NCBI GenBank assembly: GCA_937991535.1
Contig: CALKHN010000053.1
Span: 7,517-71,516 of the forward strand
Length of the DNA: 64,000 nt
Source of the DNA: an uncultured Sphingobacteriales bacterium
GTDB taxonomy: Bacteria > Bacteroidota > Bacteroidia > Chitinophagales > Chitinophagaceae
Direction of reading: 5' to 3'
The notes beneath the pieces were generated by a model. That model was not told where the DNA came from, searched no databases, and saw only the letters and a program-made list of their open reading frames with translations. Made by a program: the position numbers and the translations under genes. How positions within the stretch are numbered: the stretch's first letter is position 1; each line of letters opens with the position of its first letter. Below are positions 1 through 9,329 of the stretch, piece after piece.

Positions 1-814
1 GATTGTTTTCATATTTCTTCCAATGGATCAAATCTTCCGAAACAGCCACGCATGTTGACCATTCGCGCCAGTCTTCGTAGGCGGAGGCATGATAATACGC
101 ATAATACAATCCTTTGTACTTTATAACCTGGTTCACCGCCACCGCGAACCGGTCGTATGCTTCCGGTCCTATCTTTAATACCGGCTCATCCTGTATATTA
201 GTCCATTTTTTCAGATCGTTGGAAGAGGCGAGCCAAACACCCAGGTCGCCGCGTTCATAAAACAAATACCATATTCCGTTTTCCTTCCATACGGCAGGCG
301 TTCCATACGCGCCTTTGCCGATGGGTTCCCCATTGGTTTTGCGGATATCAATGTTGCCCTGTTCTGTCCAGTGAATACGGTCGGTTGATGTGAGCAGGTG
401 CGCAATATCATCTCTTCCTTCAGCAAACATAAAGTAAGTACCGCCTTCCTTTATAACAAATACATCTTCTACCCAGTCGGCCGAATAGACCGGGTTATCT
501 TTATGCCTGGTCCAGTTTATGCCATCAGAAGAAGAAGCATACCCCAGGTGTTTTACCTTATCATTTCCATTTTCATAACCGGTATACCAGAGATGATAGG
601 TACTGTCTTCCCGAAGGATATATCCTCTTTCCCGTATGCGGCTATCCCAGGTACCGGCTCCTGTGCCGGAAAAAACAGGATTATTTTTGTACGGAACGAA
701 GTGAATGATTTCCTCCGGAAACGCAACCGAACTGATGATTGATTTTTGTGACGATCCGCATTGTATGCTGCCTGTTGCCAGCAATAAAATAAAAATTGTT
801 TTATAGCAGTACAT
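1..814 (-). CDS. Secreted beta-propeller glycoside hydrolase (GH43/GH32/GH130-like), C-terminus beyond window
   Basis: The frame is open from an ATG at 814 to the left edge, so about 271 codons are visible and the C-terminus is cut off. The N-terminus (MYCYKTIFILLLATG) is a signal peptide with a Cys at residue 19 that could be lipidated, although the lipobox is poor. The rest is rich in Trp/Tyr/Gly repeats of the type 'YASSSDGINWT', 'TSTDRIHWT' and 'ASSNDLKKWT', the blade pattern of five-bladed propeller glycosidases. A likely role is cleavage of plant or microbial glycans in the periplasm or at the cell surface. The exact family and catalytic acids cannot be assigned from the visible part. 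It is transcribed divergently from the MscS gene. Confidence 0.75.
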   Translation of the reverse strand, partial: MYCYKTIFILLLATGSIQCGSSQKSIISSVAFPEEIIHFVPYKNNPVFSGTGAGTWDSRIRERGYILREDSTYHLWYTGYENGNDKVKHLGYASSSDGINWTRHKDNPVYSADWVEDVFVIKEGGTYFMFAEGRDDIAHLLTSTDRIHWTEQGNIDIRKTNGEPIGKGAYGTPAVWKENGIWYLFYERGDLGVWLASSNDLKKWTNIQDEPVLKIGPEAYDRFAVAVNQVIKYKGLYYAYYHASAYEDWREWSTCVAVSEDLIHWKKYENN

Positions 815-1074
815 AATGTGTTGCCCTATTTAAAGATGACGCAATGTGCGGAAAATATTTGAAACCGTGGAGTTGAAGGCGCTTCTTAATACTTTCCGTA
901 ACAAACCATCCCACTGTACTATTCAAAATGCCGATAAATCCAGGAAATAGTGTATTTCCCAACGCAGTGCATTGCTAAACACAGCGCATCTGCTTTTTAA
1001 CAGCTTATGCCACTGAAATTTGGTAAATTTACGCCTTTTCGTTTTTGTGCCGGTTACAATAAACTCTGTATATC

Positions 1075-2166
1075 ATGAATGAAATGCTACAACGAATATA
1101 CTGGGGAAATACCATTGCTGCTTATTTAATAGTTGCCGGGGGAATAGTGGCGGTTTGGCTGGTCATGAAACTCGTTACAGGAATCATTATACGTTTTTTA
1201 AAGAAGAAAGCATTTCGCTCCGAAACTATTTTTGACGACCTGCTGCTCCAGGGAGCAGAGAAATTCATTGTTCCCTGTATTTACTTCCTGGCTAATTACG
1301 GTATTATTATACAGCTTGCCCTGCAACCCAAATTTGCGCGCATATTGGAAGTAGCCATTATGGTAATCACCACTTATTATGTGGTACGACTTATCAATTT
1401 TGTTATTCATGGCGCCATTTTGCTGCGCATGAACAAAAAAAAAGAAGCACCTGAGCGTATTAAGCAGCTTTCGGGGATTTTGATGGTGGTAAAAGGTATT
1501 GTATGGACCTTTGGCGTGATAACCCTCATAGACAATCTCGGATACAATATCACTACCATTATTGCAGGATTGGGTATTGGGGGAATAGCCATAGCATTGG
1601 CCGCACAGAATATACTGGGCGATCTTTTTAGCTACCTTGTCATCTTTTTTGATAAGCCTTTTGAAGTAGGCGACTTTATCGTGGTAGACAACTACAGCGG
1701 GATCGTGGAAAAAATAGGCATCAAAACCACGCATGTGAGAAGCCTCGACGGACAGCAATTGGTAATGCCCAACTCTGAACTGGTAAAATCGGTGATCAAC
1801 AATTTTAAAAGGCTGGAAAAAAGAAGGGTTGTATTCAATATTCGCCTGGTATATCATACACCCGCTGAAAAGATCAGGCAAATTCCCACACTTGTAAAGG
1901 ACATCATCACCAACAATAAAAACGCATCGTTCGACAGGGCACATTTTCAGTCGTTTGGTGAATTTAGCCTCGACTATGAAATTGTTTATTACGTTAATTC
2001 TCCGGATTACGTTGTACGCATGAATACCCACCAGGAAATATGTTTTGCCATTTTGGACAGGTTTGAAAAAGAAAAAATAAAATTTGCATTGCCTGCACAA
2101 ACCATATTTGCAACCAATATCCCTGAAAACAACAGGGTGGCAGAGCATGAACCGGGTCAGCAATAA
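1075..2166 (+). CDS. MscS-family mechanosensitive ion channel
   Basis: This inner-membrane channel opens under membrane tension and releases solutes during hypo-osmotic shock. The 363 residues show three to four N-terminal hydrophobic helices. They are followed by the Gly/Ala-rich pore helix (GLGIGGIAIALAAQN, about residues 165-180), the family signature, and the soluble beta domain (KPFEVGDFIVV, then a pattern ending VMPNS). The C-terminus is hydrophilic. The length is that of small MscS proteins with one extra N-terminal helix. The next gene follows after about 120 bases and looks independently expressed. Confidence 0.93.
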   Translation: MNEMLQRIYWGNTIAAYLIVAGGIVAVWLVMKLVTGIIIRFLKKKAFRSETIFDDLLLQGAEKFIVPCIYFLANYGIIIQLALQPKFARILEVAIMVITTYYVVRLINFVIHGAILLRMNKKKEAPERIKQLSGILMVVKGIVWTFGVITLIDNLGYNITTIIAGLGIGGIAIALAAQNILGDLFSYLVIFFDKPFEVGDFIVVDNYSGIVEKIGIKTTHVRSLDGQQLVMPNSELVKSVINNFKRLEKRRVVFNIRLVYHTPAEKIRQIPTLVKDIITNNKNASFDRAHFQSFGEFSLDYEIVYYVNSPDYVVRMNTHQEICFAILDRFEKEKIKFALPAQTIFATNIPENNRVAEHEPGQQ

Positions 2167-2288
2167 CGCCAGTGTATCATTGTGCATTACACCAATCAAT
2201 GACTGGCGGGCATACGATTTATGGTATGCAAATTTCCACCTGCTTTATTTTAAAATATTCCATCTTTGCTGCCATTATCTTAGGTTGT

Positions 2289-3623
2289 ATGCACTTATCC
2301 TTATGGAGTGAAGCCAGGAGTACCCTCCGTTTATCGTTTCCCATTATACTGGGCGAATTGGCCCAGATGGCATTGCATATTATTGATACTGCAATGGTAG
2401 GTGCGCTGGGTTATAAACAATTGGCCGCAGGCGCGCTGGTACTGGCTGTACTGAATATTCCCTTTGTAATAGGCATTGGCATGACCATCTCTGTTTCGCA
2501 ATTGGTATCCATGTCGCACGGGCGCAGAGACGGACAAAAAGTATCGCATTATTTTTATAACGGATTCTGGCTATGCGCTGCAACGGCGGTTGTTATTTCC
2601 TTATGCCTCGTGCTTGGTAAGAATATTCTCTTTCATTTGAAACAAGACCCTGAAGTGGCCGCGCTGGCGGTTCCTTTTTTAGAACTGATGGGCTGGAGTG
2701 TTATACCCATGCTGCTTTTTATGTCGCTTAAGCAATTTACCGACGGATTGGAGAGAACACGCACCGCCATGATCATTTCATTGATTGCATTGCCTGTAAA
2801 TATATTCATCAACTGGCTGCTGATCTTTGGCAACTGGGGGTTTCCCAGGCTTGAGTTACCAGGAGCCGGCTGGGGTACACTAATTACGCGTTCTCTGATG
2901 TTCCTTGCACTGGGTGCTGTTATTTTATGGCATCCCCTTTTTCGGCGGTATATCGTTGTACGGAAAAACCAATGGAAGATCCGTTTAAAAACGATCAGGG
3001 AATTATTGCATATTGGCGTGCCCAGCAGTTTACAGGTGGGTATGGAGGGCGGTGCATTTGCCGTGTCGGGTATAATTATCGGCACCATTGGCGCTACTTC
3101 CCAGGCAGCGCACCAGATTGCCCTGAGCTGTGCATCTTTTACCTTTATGGTATCTATGGGTCTTGCACAGGGAAGTTCCATAAGAGTAAGCAATGCCTAT
3201 GGCGCCAGGAACAGGCTAAAAATAGCCGCTATTGGAAAAAGCACCCTCATTACCGCACTGCTTTATGGTATACTCTGCGCTGCTGTTTTCGTCGCTCTTA
3301 GAAACATATTGCCGGTTGCGTTTAATAAAAACACCGAGGTGATACAAATGGCTGCCTTGCTGCTGATTTACGCGGCGGTATTCCAGATATCGGATGCCAC
3401 GCAGGCAATAGCGGCAGGTTTACTGCGCGGTATCAAAGATGTAAAAATACCTACCCTGCTCATTGGCATCGCGTACTGGGTTGTGGGTATTCCCGTGGGC
3501 TATTTACTGGCTTTTAACGGAGAACTGGGCGCTACAGGTATTTGGATCGGATTCATCGTGGGACTCTCCTGCTCCAGCATGTTTTTATGCTATCGCTTTT
3601 TAAGGATGGCAAAGAAGGTTTAA
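2289..3623 (+). CDS. MATE-family multidrug/Na+ antiporter
   Basis: This is a twelve-helix exporter that expels cationic drugs or metabolites in exchange for Na+ or H+. The N-terminal pattern 'LSFPIILGELAQMALHIIDTAMVGALG' type is typical, and the second half repeats it (IGVPSSLQVGMEGGAF). I chose the ATG at 2289 (444 residues, the normal size). The frame is open back to 2172, but that extension (MYHCALHQSM...) is not MATE-like. A near-consensus -7 box (CATCTTTG, 2261-2268) lies just upstream of 2289. The gene is alone in its orientation apart from the broken transporter 110 bases downstream. Confidence 0.92.
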   Translation: MHLSLWSEARSTLRLSFPIILGELAQMALHIIDTAMVGALGYKQLAAGALVLAVLNIPFVIGIGMTISVSQLVSMSHGRRDGQKVSHYFYNGFWLCAATAVVISLCLVLGKNILFHLKQDPEVAALAVPFLELMGWSVIPMLLFMSLKQFTDGLERTRTAMIISLIALPVNIFINWLLIFGNWGFPRLELPGAGWGTLITRSLMFLALGAVILWHPLFRRYIVVRKNQWKIRLKTIRELLHIGVPSSLQVGMEGGAFAVSGIIIGTIGATSQAAHQIALSCASFTFMVSMGLAQGSSIRVSNAYGARNRLKIAAIGKSTLITALLYGILCAAVFVALRNILPVAFNKNTEVIQMAALLLIYAAVFQISDATQAIAAGLLRGIKDVKIPTLLIGIAYWVVGIPVGYLLAFNGELGATGIWIGFIVGLSCSSMFLCYRFLRMAKKV

Positions 3624-3734
3624 TTAGAAAGTGAACATGAAAGTGTGATAGATTTATTTATCATAGCTCAGCCACATTTCCCAAAAATCTGTATCTTCCT
3701 TTTCGCGATTGTTTTACCTATAACCATTATTAGT

Positions 3735-4619
3735 ATGAACCCCGGTATTATTTCAACTGCATTGTTACCCCTTGCGTTGGCCATTATTATGTTCGGACTT
3801 GGTCTTTCTTTGAAGGTCACCGATTTTAAGCGGATATTTTTGTATCCCAAAGCTATACTCATCGGATCATTTACCCAATTGGTATTATTGCCTGTTTTAG
3901 GATTCATTATCGCAGCACTACTATTGAAAAGCAGTCCGTAACTGGCAATAGGTCTTATCATTCTTGCCATGTGTCCCGGGGGGCCTACTTCCAACCTGCT
4001 TACCCATTTGGCTAATGGCGATACGGCGCTTTGTATTTCATTAACAGCAATTTCAAGCATTGTAAAAATATTTACCATCCCCATTATGGTAAATATTGCC
4101 ATACAGCATTATATGGGCGTTGCTTCTGAATTTCATCTTGATGTGCTGAGTTCAATCCTTAAAATAGTTACCATTACTATTGTTCCGGCCGCTATTGGTA
4201 TGGCAGTAAAAGCCCTGGCGCCCGGCTTTTCTCAAAAAGCCCAAAAACCGGTAAAGATCATGTCGGCCATTTTTTTAGTGCTTGTTATTTTCGCCGCCAT
4301 TTACCAGGAAAGAGGAAGCATTGTACAATCTATGGTAGTTGCAGGTCCGGCAGCACTGTTGCTGAACTTATCGGGTATGCTGCTGGGTTACTATATACCC
4401 AAACTCTTTCACCTGCCTTTGCCGCAGCAAATTACCATCAGTATTGAAACCAGTATACAAAACGGCACATTAGCGATAGCCATCGCCAGCAGTCCGCTTA
4501 TGCTGGGTAACGCAACCATGGCCATTCCGGCTGTGGTATACAGTCTCATCATGTTCATTACAGCAGGGCTATTTATTTCCCTTGTTAACAGGAGAAAAGC
4601 GAAGCTGGTAACGGCGTAA
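3735..4619 (+). pseudogene. Bile acid:sodium symporter-family (BASS) transporter, interrupted by one in-frame TAA
   Basis: Reading one frame from the ATG at 3735 to the TAA at 4617-4619 gives a complete BASS transporter of normal length (294 codons). It contains 'LPLALAIIMFGLGLSL' near the start and 'LAIGLIILAMCPGGPTSN' in the middle. A TAA at 3939-3941 interrupts it immediately before LAIG. Related transporters usually have Pro-Glu-Leu-Ala there, so one G-to-T change (GAA to TAA) would explain it. No frameshift is needed. An internal ATG at 3969 could start a truncated product lacking the first helices, but this is unlikely to be a working carrier. A sequencing error is the alternative. Confidence 0.85.
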
Positions 4620-4652
4620 CTAAAATAAGCGAAGTATATCCCCTGTTGTACA

Positions 4653-5504
4653 TCAGAACATCATTCCCCATAATAGCCTTAGTGCTACCAGCGCCAAACA
4701 AACGGCCAATGCTTTTACGATAACCGTTCCTTTTATTTTGTGAGAAAGCCATGCGCCCAGTTGAGCGCCAAATACCACGCCAATGCACAACCATATTACC
4801 ATGGGCAATATATAGGGATCGTTATAGTTGCCCTGCAAAGCATGTACGATTACACTAACGGTAGCCATAACCGCAAGAATAAAATGCGAAGTAGCCGTTG
4901 CAATATGTACGGGAAAACGGAGCAAATGCACCATTGCCGGTACGTGTATAATGCCGCCGCCAATACCCAGCAAAGGCGAAAGGTAGCCTACTATCACACT
5001 TATGGCAGCGCCGGTATAAACATTATATGTGTACCGGTATGTTGTGTTTTCTTTGTCTGTAATCACATTGGTCCGTTGTCCCTTGTTATTACCGGTGCGC
5101 TCATTCTGCGAATAACCGGGCGCTTCCTTTTTAAACAAAAGAAAAGCAGAAAGTGAAAGCAACAGCACACCGAAAATAACATTGAAAACTGAATGCGGGA
5201 TGTATTTTGTGGTGAACACACCAAGAACAGAGCCGGGAATAGTAAACAAAGCGAACAATATGCCCGCCCTGTAATCAATACGGCCGGAGCGGCTGTACGC
5301 CACTGAACCCGAAACAGCATTCGCGGCCACAATAACAATGGATACAGCAGTAACAATTTCGGGCGGGAACTGCGGGTGAGTTAATAATAATAAAGGAACA
5401 AGAATAAAGCCTCCTCCCGCTCCTATCAAAGTGCCGATCGCGCCAATAACAAAACCCGTTAACAACAATACGGAAATACTATCAAAAATCAGTTGGTGAA
5501 CCAT
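4653..5504 (-). CDS. TauE/SafE-family sulfite/organosulfur exporter-like permease
   Basis: This 283-residue inner-membrane protein has about eight hydrophobic helices in two homologous halves. Each half starts with the Gly-rich family motif: 'GAIGTLIGAGGGFILVPLLL' type near residue 20, and 'GYLSPLLGIGGGIIHVPAM' type near residue 175. A polar loop (about residues 118-150) separates the halves. Family members export sulfite, sulfoacetate or related anions; the substrate here is unknown. It converges with the broken BASS gene. The next minus-strand gene upstream ends in its own terminator, so this one is probably transcribed separately. Confidence 0.9.
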   Translation of the reverse strand: MVHQLIFDSISVLLLTGFVIGAIGTLIGAGGGFILVPLLLLTHPQFPPEIVTAVSIVIVAANAVSGSVAYSRSGRIDYRAGILFALFTIPGSVLGVFTTKYIPHSVFNVIFGVLLLSLSAFLLFKKEAPGYSQNERTGNNKGQRTNVITDKENTTYRYTYNVYTGAAISVIVGYLSPLLGIGGGIIHVPAMVHLLRFPVHIATATSHFILAVMATVSVIVHALQGNYNDPYILPMVIWLCIGVVFGAQLGAWLSHKIKGTVIVKALAVCLALVALRLLWGMMF

Positions 5505-5551
5505 GCAGGGAATTATGGATATAATTCCAAAGATAAAAAGTATACGATGTA

Positions 5552-5585
5552 AAAAAGCTTGTCAACCTGTTGTAAAGGTTGACAA
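5552..5585 (-). terminator. Intrinsic terminator of the Lys-rich protein gene
   Basis: Perfect 10-bp arms (TTGTCAACCT at 5559-5568, AGGTTGACAA at 5576-5585) flank a 7-base loop. On the minus strand the stem is followed after GC by a run of six T. It lies just beyond the stop of the 5609-5896 gene. Confidence 0.8.
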
Positions 5586-5608
5586 TGCATTTAAAATCTG
5601 TTTCAAAA

Positions 5609-5896
5609 TTATGCAGAAGCAGGTTTTATTTTCGGGTTAACAGTTTTTTTTGCGGGTAATTTTGAAACAGTGTTGATACCGCCCGTTTTTTTTGCTTTGC
5701 CGATTGGTTTTGTTTCAGGCGCTTTTATTTTTTTAGCGGCTTTAGCAATATCATCCGCAAGCACATTGCTTACTTTTCTTATCCGTTTTAAAAATTTTTT
5801 GGAATCCATTTCGCCCCGCATATCTCCGAGCGCGGCTTCGATTTTTTCGGACACCTTGTCACGGAATTCTTTTTTTGATATTTTTTTATCGCTCAT
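5609..5896 (-). CDS. Small Lys/Ala-rich basic protein, function unknown
   Basis: The 95 residues are strongly basic. An amphipathic helical N-terminal half (residues 1-55, with FRDKVSEKIEAALGDM) is followed by a Lys/Pro/Ala-rich tail (residues 60-95, e.g. PAKKTVNPKIKPASA). The tail resembles histone-H1-like or other nucleic-acid-binding tails, but no named domain was recognised. It has its own promoter with an overlapping palindrome upstream and a strong terminator downstream, which supports a real, independently regulated gene. DNA or RNA binding is an inference from charge alone. Confidence 0.75.
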   Translation of the reverse strand: MSDKKISKKEFRDKVSEKIEAALGDMRGEMDSKKFLKRIRKVSNVLADDIAKAAKKIKAPETKPIGKAKKTGGINTVSKLPAKKTVNPKIKPASA

Positions 5897-5917
5897 AGGC
5901 TTTATAATTTAATAACT

Positions 5918-5953
5918 CAAATATAATATTAGCTTAACATTTCCAATGTTAAG
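5918..5953 (-). promoter_or_regulatory. Bacteroidota promoter with overlapping palindrome
   Basis: On the minus strand a perfect -7 box TATATTTG (5918-5925) is preceded, after 18 bases, by a -33-like ATTG. A perfect inverted repeat, CTTAACATT (5933-5941) and AATGTTAAG (5945-5953) with a 3-base centre, covers the -33 position. That geometry suits a repressor operator. It sits about 22 bases before the start of the Lys-rich protein. Confidence 0.65.
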
Positions 5954-6078
5954 TTTTTATGGAGTACAAAAGGATATGGACTGATGCCCAATAATAAGGA
6001 TTCGCGTATTTAAAAACTCAGTGAATAATGAGTGCTGCAGATTGTTTTAGGATTACTGGTTTCAAGTGAGCACATCTC

Positions 6079-6138
6079 GCAACCTGCAGTTCCCTGTAAC
6101 CTGTAACTTGCAACTCCCAGTAACCTGCAACCTGTAAC
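6079..6138. repeat. Degenerate CTGTAAC/CTGCAAC word repeat
   Basis: About seven copies of a 7-8 base word (CTGTAAC, CTGCAAC, CTTGCAAC, CCAGTAAC) run together directly after the SDR stop codon. Nearly all copies are in one orientation. The same word recurs at 28748-28808 and 42784-42862. Confidence 0.75.
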
Positions 6139-6140
6139 AT

Positions 6141-6980
6141 CTATTCCCCTTCCGGGAAATCCGCATCCCTGGTCACTTCCTCCCACCGGTCGAAATCATT
6201 TTGCAATGCAGTCAGCTTGCGTTTCGCGTTCTTTAAAGCAGCCGAGCCCAGCAACAGTACCTGCGGCGGGTTTTCAGATTCCACCACTTTTACCATGGCT
6301 TTGGCGGCACGCACAGGATCGCCTTTCTGACTGCCACTATAACCACGCACTGTATTTTTGTTTGCTCCGGCCGTGGGCGCATAGTCCTCAATGGTAATGG
6401 AGCTGTCTTTTGCCGATCTGCCCGCCCAGTCGGTGCGGAAACCACTGGGAGCAACAGTTGTTACCTTAATGCCAAGGTGAGCCGTTTCTTTGGCTAACGC
6501 TTCCGAATACGCGGTAACAGCGAATTTGGTAGCGTTATAAAAACCAAGTGCCGGAAATGCAACCAATCCTCCAATGGATGATATATTAAGGATGTGACCA
6601 CTGCGTTGTTTGCGCATAACTGGCAGTACTGCCCTGGTAACATGCGCCAGTCCCCAGAAATTGATCTCAAACATGCGGCGTACTTCCTCTTCTTCACTTT
6701 CTTCTATGGCTCCAAAATAGCCAATACCGGCATTGTTAACCAGTACATCAATATGATTAAACTTTTGCAATGCCTGCGATACAGCCAAACTGATATCGGA
6801 TTGACTGGTTACATCCAGGGACAAAGCGATAGCCGTAGCGGGATAAGGGGTTACTATATCCATTACATCATTTGTATTGCGGGAAGTAACCACGGCCTTA
6901 TACCCCAGCTTCAATACCCATTTTGCCAATTCGCGGCCAAAACCTGTGGAACAGCCTGTTATTAGCCATACTTTATCCAT
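6141..6980 (-). CDS. Short-chain dehydrogenase/reductase (SDR)
   Basis: This is a classical NAD(P)-dependent oxidoreductase of 279 residues. It has the Rossmann motif TGCSTGFG at residues 8-15, NNAG near residue 90, the Ser of NISS near 140 and the catalytic YNATK near 155. The fold and motifs are complete. It resembles the many 'oxidoreductase' SDRs that act on small carbonyls; the substrate cannot be told. It stands alone, reversed to its right-hand neighbours, and its 3' side abuts a word-repeat array. Confidence 0.92.
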   Translation of the reverse strand: MDKVWLITGCSTGFGRELAKWVLKLGYKAVVTSRNTNDVMDIVTPYPATAIALSLDVTSQSDISLAVSQALQKFNHIDVLVNNAGIGYFGAIEESEEEEVRRMFEINFWGLAHVTRAVLPVMRKQRSGHILNISSIGGLVAFPALGFYNATKFAVTAYSEALAKETAHLGIKVTTVAPSGFRTDWAGRSAKDSSITIEDYAPTAGANKNTVRGYSGSQKGDPVRAAKAMVKVVESENPPQVLLLGSAALKNAKRKLTALQNDFDRWEEVTRDADFPEGE

Positions 6981-7085
6981 TTGCTATTGTTTTTGAATAT
7001 ATTTTAAGAAGCGATTGCCGTCAAAATTAGCCATTCATGAACAAAGGGTTATAAATATCACCTGCAAACAGCACGTTACCATTAC

Positions 7086-8582
7086 CTACTGAACCGCTTT
7101 TTCTGCATTAATTTGTCCATCTCCAAAAAATCCGTCTCTACTGCGGAGACCAAGATCCGTTGAGGACTTTTTTAACACCTGGTCAATCATTTGCAGTGAA
7201 GCAAGCTTTCCATATTTTCCATATACCAAAGCGGCAACAGCGCTTGCATGCGGCGCCGCCATACTTGTTCCGGCCGACCATGAATAAAAGAGTTCGTTGG
7301 TGGCTTCATCAACACCGCCAATATTAAATATAAGATCAAATACAAACGCATAGTTTACCACAAAACCCACCTGTACTACCTGTGTGTTTAATGGAATACT
7401 GTAATTACCACCTGGCGCACCGTATGCGATGAATTTTTTGCCTGAATTGGTAAAAATAGATGGGAGGTACAAAGAAGTGTCCTGGTTTATACCCCATCCC
7501 AACGGACCGTTGGCAGCGATGGCCAGTACACCGTTGCAAGCTGCGGGGTAGGTAATAAAATTTTTCTCAAAGTCGTAGTTATAAGCATCATTGCCCGCCG
7601 CAGCAATCACAGTAACATCTTTTTTGCTGGCGAATGTAACAGCCCTGTTCATTGCTGTAACCAGGTCTTTTATATCCCTGTCATACTCTATGATTAAATC
7701 ATCTGACGGATCATCGGGTGTACCATTATCATCCATAAATGTTCTGCGTGGCAATTCTCCGCCCAGGCTCATATTAATTACATGCGCGCCGTTAACAGCC
7801 GCAAAGTAGATACCATTTATTATCGCGCTGAATGTTCCGTTTCCTTCGTCGTTTAATACTTTTACCAAAATGAGTTTCGCCTGGGGGGCTACGCCAACCA
7901 CACCTTTGTCATCATTCAGGGCAGCAATGGTGCCTGCAACATGTGTTCCATGGCTAAAGCCATCTCTCCCATGGTATTGTATCTCTTCATCATCCACAAA
8001 ATTATGGGAGAGTATAATGTTGGGCAGGATCTCGGGATCGTTCAACAAAAAACCGCCATCAAGCACGGCTACTTTCGCACCATTCCCCTGGAATCCTTTA
8101 GCCCATGCCTGCTCTGCCCGAACGGAGTTCAGCCCCCATTGTAAAAAACTTAAAGGGTTACTATTTACTACTGGCGGCGCTGTGGCATTCTTGCGGTATA
8201 CCGCTCCTGCCGACGCTACATCCCTTTTGCTGATTCTGTGTATTTTTTCCGGCAGCCTCCAGCTCAGCACAACGTCTGCTGCTACCGATTCGATACCTGC
8301 AACCTGGCGGGCCTTTGCGGGAAAAGAAGGATCGGGTGTCTGTACTTCTATCAGCCCTAATTCCTCATTGGTATTCTTTAACACAAATCTTCTTACATTC
8401 AGCTTGCCTAATGCTGTGGCGATGTTTTGGGTGCTAACCCCTTCTTTAGCAATAACAATAAATCCCCGGTCCTGGTTGGGGATGTGGAGTGTTGCATTTT
8501 CAAACCGTCTGTCCATATCTTTTGAACAGGAACCGAAAAGGATACCAGCGCACAGGGCGAATAAACATAGATTGTTTCTCAT
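7086..8582 (-). CDS. S8-family subtilisin-like serine peptidase, lipoprotein
   Basis: The 498-residue precursor has a lipoprotein signal ending at Cys19 (GILFGSC). A small N-terminal domain (about residues 38-108) resembles an inhibitor/propeptide. The peptidase domain has the catalytic triad in order: Asp175 (VAVLDGG), His211 (HGTHVAG) and the Ser of GTSMAAPHASA near residue 440, with the oxyanion Asn in AAAGNDA. It is presumably anchored to the outer membrane and degrades extracellular or periplasmic protein. No partner gene is adjacent. Confidence 0.93.
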   Translation of the reverse strand: MRNNLCLFALCAGILFGSCSKDMDRRFENATLHIPNQDRGFIVIAKEGVSTQNIATALGKLNVRRFVLKNTNEELGLIEVQTPDPSFPAKARQVAGIESVAADVVLSWRLPEKIHRISKRDVASAGAVYRKNATAPPVVNSNPLSFLQWGLNSVRAEQAWAKGFQGNGAKVAVLDGGFLLNDPEILPNIILSHNFVDDEEIQYHGRDGFSHGTHVAGTIAALNDDKGVVGVAPQAKLILVKVLNDEGNGTFSAIINGIYFAAVNGAHVINMSLGGELPRRTFMDDNGTPDDPSDDLIIEYDRDIKDLVTAMNRAVTFASKKDVTVIAAAGNDAYNYDFEKNFITYPAACNGVLAIAANGPLGWGINQDTSLYLPSIFTNSGKKFIAYGAPGGNYSIPLNTQVVQVGFVVNYAFVFDLIFNIGGVDEATNELFYSWSAGTSMAAPHASAVAALVYGKYGKLASLQMIDQVLKKSSTDLGLRSRDGFFGDGQINAEKAVQ

Positions 8583-8732
8583 GGCAATAAGTTTAAATTA
8601 ATAATAAAAGACGGGTTGGGGGGATGGGAATGTATACTTACACAGGGAGGAAGTATTAGGAGTGCCAGCAAATCTTGCAAAATAATATCACATTATCAAG
8701 GAAGTAAGTAAATATATTTTCCTTATCTCCTT

Positions 8733-8740
8733 TACATTTG
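8733..8740 (+). promoter_or_regulatory. Perfect TAnnTTTG -7 box before the VOC gene
   Basis: TACATTTG lies 16 bases before the TTG that opens the VOC reading frame, leaving a leader of about ten bases. No clear -33 element was found. Confidence 0.5.
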
Positions 8741-8756
8741 TGCAAACACATACACT

Positions 8757-9248
8757 TTGGGTACCGATTATATTATTCCTGCACAAACAAGGATTGGACA
8801 CGTACATTTAAAGGTGTCGGACATTGAAAAGTCGCTCGCGTTTTACCGCGATTTGCTGGGGTTTGAAGTTACCACTATGTATGGCAGCCAGGCTGCATTT
8901 ATATCTGCCGGAGGCTATCATCATCATATTGGTTTAAATACCTGGCACAGTAAGGGAGCATCACCTGCCCCGGTACATGGGGTTGGCTTGTATCACACAG
9001 CTATTCTGTACCCTACACGTAAAGATCTTGCGGTAATATTTTAACGACTGCGAAAAGCTGAATACCCGTTAACCGGCGCAAGCGATCACGGGGTATCGGA
9101 AGCGTTGTATTTAAATGACCCTGATGGCAATGGCGTGGAATTGTATTGGGACAAGCCGAAGGAATATTGGCCTTCTAAAGCAGACGGATCATTGAATATG
9201 TATACAAAAGCGCTCGATCTTGATGATCTATTAAAATTATTAAGCTGA
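8757..9248 (+). pseudogene. VOC-family (glyoxalase/dioxygenase-like) protein, interrupted by one in-frame TAA
   Basis: One frame of 163 codons encodes a VOC metalloprotein. The metal-ligand strand 'RIGHVHLKVSDIEKSLAFYRD' type starts near residue 12, then comes 'VGLYHTAILYPTR', then 'SDHGVSEALYLNDPDGNGVELYWD' type, which holds the C-terminal ligands. A TAA at 9042-9044 falls between KDLAVIF and RLRKAEYPL. An AAA (Lys) codon there would restore a normal protein, so one substitution is enough. The only candidate start is TTG at 8757, consistent with a perfect -7 box just upstream. Either a recent nonsense mutation or a sequencing error is possible. Confidence 0.85.
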
Positions 9249-9329
9249 GGGTAATATTGATTTTTAGAACGATAAGGCAGAAGTTACCCATAAACGGGTT
9301 ATTTTCGCTGCAAATAAACTCATGTTGTT

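Noticed and set aside
398..742. 114-codon plus-strand frame
   Set aside because: Shadow of the partial glycosidase on the minus strand.
1198..2199. 333-codon open frame antisense to the MscS gene
   Set aside because: Composition (runs of Phe, Tyr, Asn, His) is that of an antisense shadow; the plus-strand frame has the full MscS signature.
2633..3193. 186-codon minus-strand frame
   Set aside because: Antisense to the MATE transporter.
7870..8601. 243-codon plus-strand frame
   Set aside because: Shadow of the subtilase gene, which has the catalytic triad on the other strand.
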